This document shows, one piece after another, positions 52,843-61,807 of a DNA stretch of 64,000 nucleotides; within the stretch, counting starts at the first letter, position 1, and every line of letters starts with the position of its first letter. The position numbers and the translations under genes are program-made. The notes beneath the pieces were generated by a model. That model saw nothing but the letters and a program-made list of their open reading frames with translations, had not been told where the DNA came from and did no database searches. Where the stretch lies: assembly GCF_030064125.1 (NCBI RefSeq), contig NZ_CP125957.1:558001-622000 (forward strand), in the 5' to 3' direction. Source of the stretch: Pseudomonas sp. G2-4. GTDB lineage: Bacteria > Pseudomonadota > Gammaproteobacteria > Pseudomonadales > Pseudomonadaceae.

Positions 52843-54216
52843 ATGAACCGCAGCCTCGCCATAAAACTGGGCATGATCGCCCTATTGATTCTCTTGCTGA
52901 TGATCCCGTTGATGATGATCAACGGCCTCATCGACGAGCGCCAGGAGCTGCGCGACGGGGTGTTGCAGGACATTGCCCGCAGCTCCAGCCACAGCCAGCA
53001 ACTCATCGGCCCGATGATCGTGGTGCCGTTTCGCAAGAACGTGAAGGTCTGGAATACCAATGAGAAGACTGGTGTGCGGTTCCTGGAAACCGTCGAGCAA
53101 AGTGGTGAGTTGTATTTCTTACCGGAGGAATTCGAGCTCGACGGCCAGGTCCGTACCGAAACCCGTGCCCGGGGGATCTACGAAGCGCGGTTGTTTCATG
53201 CCGACAGCCGGATCGATGGCCGCTTCAAGGTACCTGAGCACTACGGTGTCGCCCCCAAGGACTTTGCCGATTACCGCTTCGACGAACCGTACCTGAGCGT
53301 CGGCATCAGCGACATCCGCGGCATCGAGAATGCGCTGACCCTGACGCTCAACCAGCAGACCGTGGACTTCCTGCCTGGCTCACGGCTCGGTTGGCTGGGG
53401 CAGGGCGTGCATGTGCCGCTGCCGATGGTCACCGCCCAGGGCAGCCCCGAGCTGACCTTCGGTTTCGACCTGCGCCTGCAAGGCACGGGTGAGCTGCAGA
53501 TTCTGCCGGTGGGCAAATCGACCAAAGTGCACCTGTCAGCCGACTGGCCGCACCCCAGCTTCATCGGTAACTTCCTGCCCATCAAGCGCGACATCAATGA
53601 ACAGGGCTTCAGTGCTGACTGGCAGACGTCGTTCTTCTCCACCAACCTCTTGGAAACACTGCAAGCCTGCGAGCCCAGCGAGGGCTGTGAAGCGTTCCGC
53701 AGCCGTGCCTTCGGTGTGAGTTTCGTCGACCCGGTGGACCAGTACCTCAAGAGCGATCGGGCGATCAAATATGCGCTGCTGTTCATCGCCCTGACCTTCG
53801 CCGGTTTCTTCCTTTTCGAAGTGCTCAAGAGCCTGGCGGTGCACCCGGTCCAGTACGCTCTGGTGGGCGTGGCTCTGGCGTTCTTTTACCTGCTGCTGCT
53901 GTCGTTGTCGGAACACATTGGCTTCACCCTGGCGTACCTGGTGTCGGCCAGTGCCTGTGTCGTGCTGATTGGGTTCTATGTTTGCCACGTGCTGCGCAGC
54001 GTGGGCCACGGCCTCGGATTCTCGGCGGGACTGGCGGGCTTGTACGGTTTGCTCTACGGCTTGTTGAGTGCAGAGGACTACGCGTTGTTGATGGGCTCGC
54101 TGCTGCTGTTCGGCCTGCTGGGGGTGTTTATGGTGCTGACTCGCAAGCTGGACTGGTATGGGGTGGGGACGAAACCGGCCGCTGCAATGGCCTTCGATCT
54201 GGGAGAGGTGAAATGA
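52843..54216 (+). CDS. creD: inner-membrane protein CreD
   Basis: 457 aa. An N-terminal TM (IALLILLLMIPLMMING), a large periplasmic domain, then about five C-terminal TM helices from YALLFIALTFAGFFLFEV. CreD family, induced by CreBC. GGGAG precedes the ATG. Separated from creBC by the esterase gene. Confidence 0.92.
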   Translation: MNRSLAIKLGMIALLILLLMIPLMMINGLIDERQELRDGVLQDIARSSSHSQQLIGPMIVVPFRKNVKVWNTNEKTGVRFLETVEQSGELYFLPEEFELDGQVRTETRARGIYEARLFHADSRIDGRFKVPEHYGVAPKDFADYRFDEPYLSVGISDIRGIENALTLTLNQQTVDFLPGSRLGWLGQGVHVPLPMVTAQGSPELTFGFDLRLQGTGELQILPVGKSTKVHLSADWPHPSFIGNFLPIKRDINEQGFSADWQTSFFSTNLLETLQACEPSEGCEAFRSRAFGVSFVDPVDQYLKSDRAIKYALLFIALTFAGFFLFEVLKSLAVHPVQYALVGVALAFFYLLLLSLSEHIGFTLAYLVSASACVVLIGFYVCHVLRSVGHGLGFSAGLAGLYGLLYGLLSAEDYALLMGSLLLFGLLGVFMVLTRKLDWYGVGTKPAAAMAFDLGEVK

Positions 54217-54494
54217 GCCGGTCGTTGGGGCTGCGTGAGGATCAGCGGGTGGGGGCGATGCTGGTGGCGCTGATTGCCAGGTTGTTCCCGATGGACCGCA
54301 GTGGCCCTATCGCGAGCAAGCTCGCTCCCACAGGAGACCTCGATTATCCAGGTAACGGAATCAAATGTGGGAGCTCGCCCACAGGAGACTTCGTTTACCC
54401 AGGCAACGAAATCAAATGTGGGAGCGAGCTTGCTCGCGATGGGGCCGGTGCAGCCAGTGCAGCATTAAACCTTGGGCACCGTCGCTGCCATTGA
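54213..54494 (+). CDS. small ORF overlapping creD, probably a remnant
   Basis: ATGA overlap with the creD stop; 93 codons. The first 30 residues (SRSLGLREDQRVGAMLVALI) look protein-like, but the rest is translated REP DNA. A truncated gene cut by REP insertion, or a chance frame. Confidence 0.25.
   Translation: MSRSLGLREDQRVGAMLVALIARLFPMDRSGPIASKLAPTGDLDYPGNGIKCGSSPTGDFVYPGNEIKCGSELARDGAGAASAALNLGHRRCH
54310..54441. repeat. REP cluster, GGGAGCGAGCTTGCTCGC class
   Basis: Two complete REP palindromes (ends at about 54333 and 54441) and, between them, a shortened GTGGGAGCTCGCCCAC core. The spacers carry repeated CAGGAGAC(C/T)TCG(A/T)TTA(T/C)CCAGG(T/C)AACG units. Confidence 0.8.
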
Positions 54495-55094
54495 AGGCCG
54501 CAAAGTGACCTCGGCAAACCACGCCGCCAGTTGCGGATTGGCCTTGCGCCATTCCAGGTCCGGATGGCGCAGGTCCAGGTAACCCAAGGCACAGGCCACG
54601 CTGATGGAGGCCACGTCGAAATGGCAGGCCAGTTCAGCAATCGCCTCGGCTTCAAGCATGCCCAGGGCGCGGCGAATCTTGTCCCGCTGCGCCTCGAGCC
54701 ACTCGGCCCAATGTTTTTCCGCCGGGCGCAGGGCGGTTTCGTAACGGATCATCACCGCCGCATCCATGATCCCGTCGGCCAGGGAGGCCAGGGTCAGGCG
54801 CCGCCAGCGGGCCGCACCCTCGCGAGGGATCAGCGGGTTGCCGACGTGCTGGTGGTCGAGGTAATCGAGAATGACTCGGCTGTCGTGGATCACACTGCCG
54901 TTGGCCAGGCGCAGGGCCGGGATCTTGCTCAACGGGTTGTCATCAATGAGCGCCCGATCCGGTTTGACCGGCGTGAGTTGGCTGAGCTGCAACGCCACGC
55001 GATCCTGCTGACCGGTTTCGTGCAGCAGCACCAGGACCTTGCGAACGAAGGGCGAAGCAGGGTTGTGGAACAGCGTCATGCTGGGGCTGGACAT
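54465..55094 (-). CDS. glutathione S-transferase family protein
   Basis: 209 aa. Thioredoxin-like N-terminal domain (MTLFHNPASPFVRKVLVLLHE, with the active-site Ser in SPF), the NPLSKIPALRL and DSRVILDYLD glutathione-site motifs, and a helical C-terminal domain with SISVACALGYLD. Substrate unknown. GAGGA lies upstream. Confidence 0.88.
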   Translation of the reverse strand: MSSPSMTLFHNPASPFVRKVLVLLHETGQQDRVALQLSQLTPVKPDRALIDDNPLSKIPALRLANGSVIHDSRVILDYLDHQHVGNPLIPREGAARWRRLTLASLADGIMDAAVMIRYETALRPAEKHWAEWLEAQRDKIRRALGMLEAEAIAELACHFDVASISVACALGYLDLRHPDLEWRKANPQLAAWFAEVTLRPSMAATVPKV

Positions 55095-55172
55095 GCAAAG
55101 TATCCTCGATTGGCGGCAGGGCTTAGCCTAGACAGTTCCGGTGCGGCTGGCGAGAGGTCGCGTCCGTTGAGC

Positions 55173-55352
55173 TTATCCGCGCTTGAGCAATCCCCAGGTT
55201 CCCAGCGCCGTAGGAACCCCCAGGCCGACCCAGGCCACTGCATCCCACGCCCCATCGCCCAGCAACGCCGAAAACAATCCTGCCGCGCTCAGTACGCCAA
55301 TCACCACGGGAATACCAAACACCTTCCAGAAACTCGACTGCCGAGGCCTCAC
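55173..55352 (-). CDS. small two-helix membrane protein
   Basis: 59 aa starting with GTG, preceded by a perfect AGGAGG within the end of the PepSY gene (GTGA overlap). Two hydrophobic helices (VFGIPVVIGVLSAAGLF and AVAWVGLGVPTALGTWGLL) and a basic end. Translational coupling with the PepSY gene suggests a partner or accessory protein. Confidence 0.75.
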   Translation of the reverse strand: MRPRQSSFWKVFGIPVVIGVLSAAGLFSALLGDGAWDAVAWVGLGVPTALGTWGLLKRG

Positions 55353-56479
55353 GAGGCGACCTCCTTGCCCACTGTTGCACGCTTGGCCGCTTTACGCCGC
55401 ACCAGCCACAGGTAGACGCCGCTGCCGAGGACGATGATGGTCAGCACGTCGAGGGTGGCCCAGAAGATCTGCATCGGCCGGCCACCGTAGTCGCCGAAGT
55501 GCAGCGGCAGGGACAGGCTCATGACGTCCATGTACCACGGCCGTTCGGCCACGGCGGTGACCTCCAGGGTGCTGGCGTCGATCAATACCGGCGTCAGCAA
55601 ATGGGAGGTGAGGTGGGTGCTGCCTTTCATGAACACGCTGTAGTGGTGTTGGCTGGAAAACAGTGTGCCGGGGAAGGCGATGAAACTGGGTTCCATGCCC
55701 GGTGCGACATCCTTGGCGATGTCGAGCAAGCGGGTGGCCGGTGCCAATTGCGTCAGCGGCGGGGCGTTGCGGTAGGGTTCGACCATGGCGCTGAGGCTGT
55801 CGTTGCGCCAGGCGGCGATGATCAGGTCGGCGCACGCGGCAATCACGCCGGTGACGCCCACGGTCAGTGCCCAGACCAGCGTCACCACGCCGATCAGGTT
55901 GTGCAGGTCGAGCCAGCGCAGGCGCGTGGATTTGTCCTGGCGCACCGTGGCGAATTTCAAGCGCCGCATGAACGGCAGGTACAGGACCACGCCGGAGACG
56001 ATGGCAATCACGAACAGCAAGCCCATGAACGCGAGCAGCAACTTGCCTGGCAACCCGGCGAACATGTCCACGTGCAGGCGCAGCATGACCATCATGAAGC
56101 CGCCATTGGCCGAGGGCATTTCCAGGGCCTCGCCGGTACGTCCGTCGAGCATGAAGGTGTGGGAAGAATTGGGCTCGGTGCCCGGCGTTGGCGCCATGAT
56201 GGTGATGACGCCGTTGGGCTCGTCATCGTCCCAGCCAAAATACTGGACCACTTCACCCGGACGATGGGCCTTGGCTTTTTCCACCAGCTGTTGCAGGTCG
56301 AGCGGCGGCGTGTCGGCCGGCATTTCCCGAAGCTCAGGGGCGTCGCCCAGCAGGTGTTCGATTTCATGATGGAAGATCAACGGCAGCCCGGTGATCGCCA
56401 GCATCAGCAGGAACACGGTGCAGATCAGGCTGGTCCAGGTGTGGACGAAGGACCAGCGGCGGATGGTTTTGCTTTTCAT
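55349..56479 (-). CDS. PepSY-associated TM helix protein (iron-uptake linked)
   Basis: 376 aa with four main TM helices: near residues 14-34, 140-165, 190-215 and 340-360. PepSY-like periplasmic parts. Conserved His in FVHTWTSL, HHEIEH, RLHVDMF and LDLHNLIG may bind heme or metal. The family often sits beside TonB-dependent siderophore receptors, as here, and may act in ferric-siderophore reduction. Confidence 0.85.
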   Translation of the reverse strand: MKSKTIRRWSFVHTWTSLICTVFLLMLAITGLPLIFHHEIEHLLGDAPELREMPADTPPLDLQQLVEKAKAHRPGEVVQYFGWDDDEPNGVITIMAPTPGTEPNSSHTFMLDGRTGEALEMPSANGGFMMVMLRLHVDMFAGLPGKLLLAFMGLLFVIAIVSGVVLYLPFMRRLKFATVRQDKSTRLRWLDLHNLIGVVTLVWALTVGVTGVIAACADLIIAAWRNDSLSAMVEPYRNAPPLTQLAPATRLLDIAKDVAPGMEPSFIAFPGTLFSSQHHYSVFMKGSTHLTSHLLTPVLIDASTLEVTAVAERPWYMDVMSLSLPLHFGDYGGRPMQIFWATLDVLTIIVLGSGVYLWLVRRKAAKRATVGKEVAS

Positions 56480-56540
56480 GAGCGATCCGAATGCAAGAGG
56501 GCCTCGATGCCCGAGCTCCGTCAGTCAAGCCGCGAAACCT

Positions 56541-56628
56541 GTGGGAGCGAGCTTGCTCGCGAAAGCGGTGTGCCAGACAACATCAATGTTGACTGTTACG
56601 CCGTCTTCGCGAGCAAGCTCGCTCCCAC
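56541..56628. repeat. REPIN, GGGAGCGAGCTTGCTCGC class
   Basis: Inverted pair between the TonB receptor and PepSY genes. Confidence 0.9.
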
Positions 56629-56697
56629 AGGGATTTCATTTGACTGACGGGTCCCAGGTGCAGGCGCCCTCAAAAAGGTTTTGCAAATGCTAACCGT

Positions 56698-59136
56698 TTA
56701 CCATTTGTAATTCACGCTGGCGACGACGTTGCGCTGGTCGCCGTAGTAGCAATAGAAACCATCGCAAGTGGACAGGTAGTCCTTGTTGAAAATGTTCTTC
56801 GCATCCACCGCTACCGTGACGCCCTTGAGGGTCTTGTTCAAGCGACCGAGGTCGTAGTGGGCCGACGCGTCGTACACGGTGTAGGAGCCGACATGGCCCC
56901 AATCGGTGTTGGTGGTATTGCCGTAGGTGTCGCCGACATAACGCACGCCGGCGCCGACGCCGAAGCCATCCAGCGGGCCATTGTGCCAGGTGTAGTCCGC
57001 CCACGCCGTGGCCTGGTTGCGCGGCACCTGGGCCATGCGCTTGCCTTTTTCCGCCGCGGTGCCCTTGGTGATTTCGCTGTCGTTGTAGGTGTAGGAACCG
57101 ATCAGCTTCAGGTTGTCGGTCACGTCGCCCGAGGCTTCCAGCTCCAGGCCGCGCACCCGAACTTCGCCCACTTGGCGAGTGATGTTGTTTTCGGAGACGG
57201 AGTTGTTCTGCTGCGTCAGGTCGAACACCGCCGCCGTCAGCAGGGTCGTGGTGCCCGGGGGTTGGTATTTGATGCCGGCCTCGTACTGTTCGCCTTCGGT
57301 CGGCTTGAACGCGTCAGTGCTGTTGACGGTTGAGCCTGCGGCCGCCTGGAACGACTGGGCGAAGGAAATGTAAGGCGTCACACCGTTGTCGAAGACGTAG
57401 CTCAGCGCCGCGTTGCCGCTGAATTTCTTGTCGCGCTGGGTGTTGGTTGCATCGTTCTGGTTGTGGAACACCGTGCCGGTGTGAATCCAATCTTCACGGC
57501 CACCGAGGGTCAGGCGCCAGTTGTCCAGGGCGATCTGGTCCTGGATGTAGAGACCCGTCTGATTGGTCTTCTGGTTGTAGTCGTACATGTCGAAGTACTG
57601 GACGTTGGAGAAGTCCTGGCCATAGCTCGGGTTGTTGACGTTGCTGGTCGGCACACCGCCAGAGCCCCACTTCCAGCGAGCATTGCTGTTGGAACGTTGG
57701 TGGTCCAGGCCCAGCAGCAATGTGTGGCTCAAGGCTCCGGTCTGGAAGTCGGCCTGGAAATTGTTGTCCACGGCAAATTGGCTGATGTCTTCGTCAACGA
57801 TGCTGGCACTGCGTTTGACGGTGCCATCGGCGCTCACGGATTTGTCTGGACCGTCTGGCCAGAATGAGCCGCCGGCGGAGATGCCCTGGAATTCCAGATC
57901 ACTCTTGGTATAGCGCAGGTTCTGGCGGAACTGCCAAGTGTCGTTCAGGCGATGTTCGAAGTTGTAGCCCAGCGCGTAATAGGTGCGGTCGTAAAATTCC
58001 CAATCCGGGTCGCCCAGGTTCTTGTGATGGGAAATCTTGCCCGCCGGTGAGGACAGCTTGGTGCCTTGCAACGGCAGGAATTGACCGGTGATACCGGTGT
58101 CGTCGCGGGTGTACTGGGACAGCAGCGTCAGGCGGGTGTCGTCGTTGATGTTCCAGGTCAGGCTCGGGGCGATGTTGTAGCGCTTGTCCGGGATGTGGTC
58201 GACCTGGGAATTGCTGTCGCGCACGGTGCCGCTGACCCGATAGAGGAACTGGCCTTCGTCATCGACCTTGCCGGTGCTGTCGAAGTTGATCTGCTTGTGC
58301 TCGTAGCTGCCGGCCTGCAGTTCGACTTCATGGCTGCTCTCGGCTTGCGGGCGACGGCTGACCATGTCCAGCATGCCGCCGGGGGGCGTCTGGCCGTAGA
58401 CCGAAGAGGCCGGGCCGCGCAGCACGGCGATGCGCTCCAGGTTCCAGGGCTCGATTTTTGGCGTGATGTAGTTGCCCTTGGGCAGAGGCAGGCCATCAAG
58501 GAATTGGGTCGGTACGAAGCCGCGCACCAGCAGCCAGTCGTTGCGCGAGTCCGAGCCATAGCCGCTGCTCTGCACGCCGGCGGTGTAGCGCAGGGCGTCA
58601 TTGAGGTTGAGGACGGAGCGGTCTTCCATCTGCTGGCGCGTGACCACGGAGACTGAGCGTGGCAGCTCGACAATTGGCGTATCGGTCTTAGTGCCGGCGG
58701 CAGTGCGAGTGGCGACATAACCTTCGGTCGGACCCCAGGCGGTTTCGCTGACGCCGGCACCGATCACGCTGGTTTCCGGCAGGGCCATGACACCGTCGGG
58801 CGCCGCCACCAAGCTGTAGGTGCCGGCGCTGCTTTGTTCCAGTTGCAGGCCGGTGCCGCGCAGGGCCTCACGCAATGCGCCCGTGGCGTCGAATTGGCCC
58901 TGGACCGGTGCCGAGGTTTTGCCCGAGGCCAGGGACGGGTTCAGGCTCAGGGCGAGACCGGCCTGGCTGGCGATCTGGTTCAGGGTGCTGGCCAATGGTG
59001 CGGCGGGCAAATTGTAGGCGCGCACGCTGGAAGCTTGTTCGGCAGCCAGCAATGGGCCGCTGACCAACGGGGTGGCAAAGGCAATGGCGACGGCCAACAG
59101 GCTGGGGCGCAACAGGGTGTCTAGCGGGCGGGACAT
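56698..59136 (-). CDS. TonB-dependent siderophore receptor with STN signalling domain (FhuA/FoxA-like)
   Basis: 812 aa. Signal peptide ending near GPLLAAEQA. STN domain about 40-110 (ASTLNQIASQAGLALSLN). Plug domain with RSVSVVTRQQMEDRSV and RGPASSVYGQTPPGGML. 22-strand barrel ending FYCYYGDQRNVVASVNYKW, a pattern of ferrichrome/ferrioxamine receptors. The STN domain and the upstream FecR/sigma pair imply cell-surface signalling. The exact siderophore is not decidable here. AGGAG precedes the ATG. Confidence 0.92.
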   Translation of the reverse strand: MSRPLDTLLRPSLLAVAIAFATPLVSGPLLAAEQASSVRAYNLPAAPLASTLNQIASQAGLALSLNPSLASGKTSAPVQGQFDATGALREALRGTGLQLEQSSAGTYSLVAAPDGVMALPETSVIGAGVSETAWGPTEGYVATRTAAGTKTDTPIVELPRSVSVVTRQQMEDRSVLNLNDALRYTAGVQSSGYGSDSRNDWLLVRGFVPTQFLDGLPLPKGNYITPKIEPWNLERIAVLRGPASSVYGQTPPGGMLDMVSRRPQAESSHEVELQAGSYEHKQINFDSTGKVDDEGQFLYRVSGTVRDSNSQVDHIPDKRYNIAPSLTWNINDDTRLTLLSQYTRDDTGITGQFLPLQGTKLSSPAGKISHHKNLGDPDWEFYDRTYYALGYNFEHRLNDTWQFRQNLRYTKSDLEFQGISAGGSFWPDGPDKSVSADGTVKRSASIVDEDISQFAVDNNFQADFQTGALSHTLLLGLDHQRSNSNARWKWGSGGVPTSNVNNPSYGQDFSNVQYFDMYDYNQKTNQTGLYIQDQIALDNWRLTLGGREDWIHTGTVFHNQNDATNTQRDKKFSGNAALSYVFDNGVTPYISFAQSFQAAAGSTVNSTDAFKPTEGEQYEAGIKYQPPGTTTLLTAAVFDLTQQNNSVSENNITRQVGEVRVRGLELEASGDVTDNLKLIGSYTYNDSEITKGTAAEKGKRMAQVPRNQATAWADYTWHNGPLDGFGVGAGVRYVGDTYGNTTNTDWGHVGSYTVYDASAHYDLGRLNKTLKGVTVAVDAKNIFNKDYLSTCDGFYCYYGDQRNVVASVNYKW

Positions 59137-59273
59137 ACGGCGGCTCCTGAATGGAAATATTTCTCAATTGCCTGAGTGCCGGATGAAAATCGAAAAGTGA
59201 TAGGGCTGGATGAAAATAATTTAGATTCAGTTTTGAGGTCAGTCCTGGGTTTTGTGTTGTGTGGGGTGGCCTC

Positions 59274-59349
59274 TTCGCGAGCAGGCTCGCTCCCACATTT
59301 GATCTTCGGTGAGCGCTGTCCACGCTGTGGGAGCGGGCCTGCCCGCGAA
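59274..59349. repeat. REP pair, GGGAGCGAGCCTGCTCGC class
   Basis: One intact and one variant (GAGCGGGCCTGCCCGC) arm between fecR and the receptor gene. Confidence 0.85.
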
Positions 59350-59374
59350 GGCGGCCTGCCTGACACAACCTCCC

Positions 59375-60349
59375 TCAGGGATTGGCCTCGGTCCTCGGCC
59401 CCACCACCACCCACCACCTTGTGTGATGCTCGACCTGCACCGGCAAGGTCGGCAGCAGCGCGGTCAGGGCCAGATCGGTGTCATGCAACGGGAAACTGCC
59501 GGTGATGCGCAAATCGGCCACTTGTGGCTCGACGCCCAGGTAGCCGCGACGATAGCGCCCCAACTCATGGACCAGATCTTCAAGACGCGCGTTATCCACC
59601 ACCAGCATGCCGCGCGTCCAGGCATCGGCGCCGGGGCTCAGGGTCACCGTCGGCCCGAGACCGTCGCGGCGCATCAGCACCTGCTGGCCTTCGCGCAGAA
59701 TCTGTTCTTCGTCGGCGGCCTGCGGCTGCGCCGCCACCGCGGATTTCAACACGCTCAGGCGCGTGCCTTCGTCTTCGCGCTTGACCAGAAATCGCGTGCC
59801 CAGGGCGCGCATGCGGCCTTCGCGGGTTTCGACGATAAACGGGCGCGGGTCGTTGTGGCCGGTTTCCACTAGGATCTCGCCTTCTTGCAGGACGATGCGC
59901 CGCTGCTTGTCATCGAAACGCACGTCCAGGGCACTGTGGGTGTTGAGGTTGATCAGCGTGCCATCGGCCAGGCGCAAGGTGCGTTGTTCGCCCGTGGCGG
60001 TGCGCTGGTCGGCCAGCCAGTAGTCCAGCGGCAGGTAACGATCCCCGGCAAACAATGCCAGGCCGATGACCGCGACAAGACTGGCCAGGCCGCTGCCCAC
60101 CTTGCGAACCTGGCGTCGAATGCTGACCCGCGATTGCAGCAACGCAGCTCGCGCCGGCCCGCTGGCAACACTGAAACGCTGGTCGAGCATGCCCAATTGC
60201 CGCCAGGCCCGGGCATGCTCCTCATCGGCGGCATGCCACCGGGCGAAGGCTTCATGCTCCTGGGCGTTGCCTGAGTCCAGGGATAACTGCCAGGCGATGG
60301 CTGCATCCAGCGCGCTGGCCGAGACCGGTTTGGCATGGGCCGCGCTCAT
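59375..60349 (-). CDS. FecR-family anti-sigma/sigma regulator
   Basis: 324 aa. N-terminal DUF4880 domain (AIAWQLSLDSGNAQEHEAFARWHAADEEH in part), one TM (GLASLVAVIGLALFAG), then the periplasmic FecR domain (GEQRTLRLADGTLINLNTHS, and VETREGRMRALGTRF) and a C-terminal signalling part. Start overlaps the sigma-factor stop (ATGA). It relays receptor occupancy to the sigma factor. Confidence 0.92.
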   Translation of the reverse strand: MSAAHAKPVSASALDAAIAWQLSLDSGNAQEHEAFARWHAADEEHARAWRQLGMLDQRFSVASGPARAALLQSRVSIRRQVRKVGSGLASLVAVIGLALFAGDRYLPLDYWLADQRTATGEQRTLRLADGTLINLNTHSALDVRFDDKQRRIVLQEGEILVETGHNDPRPFIVETREGRMRALGTRFLVKREDEGTRLSVLKSAVAAQPQAADEEQILREGQQVLMRRDGLGPTVTLSPGADAWTRGMLVVDNARLEDLVHELGRYRRGYLGVEPQVADLRITGSFPLHDTDLALTALLPTLPVQVEHHTRWWVVVGPRTEANP

Positions 60350-60864
60350 GTCGGCTCACCATAGAGGGCGATGTAGCACTGTCGAATGCCTTGGGCCAGA
60401 TACTGTCGTACCCGGGGCACCGAAACCCCCAGGCGCGCGGCGATTTCAGCGTGGCTGAGACCGTCGAGGCGGTTATAGAGAAAGGCCGCGCGGGCCTTGC
60501 TCGAGAGTTTGCCGAGCAGACGATCAATGGCCTTGAGGTCTTCGAGGATCAGTTGCTGTTCTTCCACCGACGGTTGTTCGCTTTCGGGGATCAGCATCAG
60601 TTCGGTGAGGTAAGCCTGCTCCAAGGCTGCCCGCCGGAAGTAATCGAACAGCAGGCCCTTGGCGATCGCCACCAGAAACGCCCGGGGCTCGCGGGGCGCC
60701 ATCAGTTCGTCACGGCCCAGCAGCCTCACGAAGGTGTCTTGGCTCAAGTCCTCGGCCCGCTGTGGGCAGGCCACATTGCGTCGCAACCAGGCCAATAGCC
60801 AACCGCGATGGTCACGGTATAACGCACCAACCAGATCACTGTGGGGGCTAGGGACTGACGACAC
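60346..60864 (-). CDS. ECF sigma factor, FecI family
   Basis: 172 aa. Region 2 with AEDLSQDTFVRLLG; region 4 with GLSHAEIAARLGVSVPRVRQYLAQG. Iron-starvation ECF sigma directing transcription of the receptor gene. First gene of the sigma-fecR-receptor run. Confidence 0.92.
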   Translation of the reverse strand: MSSVPSPHSDLVGALYRDHRGWLLAWLRRNVACPQRAEDLSQDTFVRLLGRDELMAPREPRAFLVAIAKGLLFDYFRRAALEQAYLTELMLIPESEQPSVEEQQLILEDLKAIDRLLGKLSSKARAAFLYNRLDGLSHAEIAARLGVSVPRVRQYLAQGIRQCYIALYGEPT

Positions 60865-60884
60865 GGAGCATCACCGACGTTTTA

Positions 60885-60903
60885 AGTAACGAGAATTGTT
60901 CGC
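60885..60903 (-). promoter_or_regulatory. possible Fur box upstream of the ECF sigma gene
   Basis: Minus-strand GCGAACAATTCTCGTTACT matches the Fur consensus at about 10 of 19 positions, 21 nt before the start codon. Weak evidence, but it fits the class. Confidence 0.35.
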
Positions 60904-60983
60904 GATTGTGGCAGAGGCGGAGGTGGGAAAGCAATTGGCGCCGGTCGGACGGTGTGGGTAAGGAGATTGAGGCCAGGCTCTGT

Positions 60984-61071
60984 GTGGGAGCGAGCTTGCT
61001 CGCGATAGCGGCAGGTCAGCCAACATCAATGTCGACTGGCGGTACGCCATCGCGAGCAAGCTCGCTCCCAC
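60984..61071. repeat. REPIN, GGGAGCGAGCTTGCTCGC class
   Basis: Inverted pair between the exonuclease gene (3' side) and the sigma gene (5' side). Confidence 0.9.
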
Positions 61072-61099
61072 AGGGTAATGTGTTCGTCGCCAAGGTGAG

Positions 61100-61807
61100 T
61101 CAAAGCGAAGGCGCCTGTTGCCGGCGCTTCCAGTGACCCAGCCGCTGTTGCAGGTCCAGCGGGCTGTGGATCTGCTGCTGGCGGGCGCGGCTGAACAGGA
61201 TCAGCGCCAGTTCGGCGGTCGCCAGGGCGTCGGCGCTGGCGTTGTGACGGTCGAAGACTTGCAGCTTGCACCAGTCGATCCAGTCGTCCAGGCCCGCTTT
61301 GCGCAAATGGGCCCGGGGGCAGAGCATCGGGGCCAGGTCAGCCACGTCCAGGAACGTATGCTGCAAGCGATAACCCAGGTAATCCTTCAGTGCCCGCCCG
61401 AGCATATGGGAATCGAATGGCGCATGGAACGCCAGCAGCGGGCTGTCGCCGACGAATTCCATGAACGCCAGCAGTGCCTCGGCCGGATTGCTGCCGGCGG
61501 CAATGGCACTGGGCGCCAGGCCGTGGATCAACACACTGGGCCCCAGCTTCTGCTTGTCGCATTGCAAGGTGCGTTCGAACTGCTGGCTGAAATCGATGGC
61601 GCCGTCTTCTATGACCACCGCACCGATGGACAGCACCTGATCCTTGTTCAGGTTCAGGCCGGTGGTTTCCAGATCCAGCACCACCCAACGCTGTTCTCGC
61701 AAGCTGCGTTCATCCAGTGGCAAGGGTGCAGGTAGTTGTTCCAAGCGCTGCTGCAGGGCATCTGGCAGCATCGGCTGGGCCGGCCGCAGCCAGGAAAAAA
61801 TGCTCAC
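61100..61807 (-). CDS. DnaQ-family 3'-5' exonuclease
   Basis: 235 aa. Exonuclease motifs: ExoI VLDLETTGLN (D, E), ExoII FHAPFDSHML and ExoIII region HNASADALATAEL (H...D). DEDDh type. Start overlaps the preceding DUF294 gene stop (ATGA). This pairing is common in Pseudomonas. Role in DNA or RNA processing unknown. Confidence 0.9.
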   Translation of the reverse strand: MSIFSWLRPAQPMLPDALQQRLEQLPAPLPLDERSLREQRWVVLDLETTGLNLNKDQVLSIGAVVIEDGAIDFSQQFERTLQCDKQKLGPSVLIHGLAPSAIAAGSNPAEALLAFMEFVGDSPLLAFHAPFDSHMLGRALKDYLGYRLQHTFLDVADLAPMLCPRAHLRKAGLDDWIDWCKLQVFDRHNASADALATAELALILFSRARQQQIHSPLDLQQRLGHWKRRQQAPSL

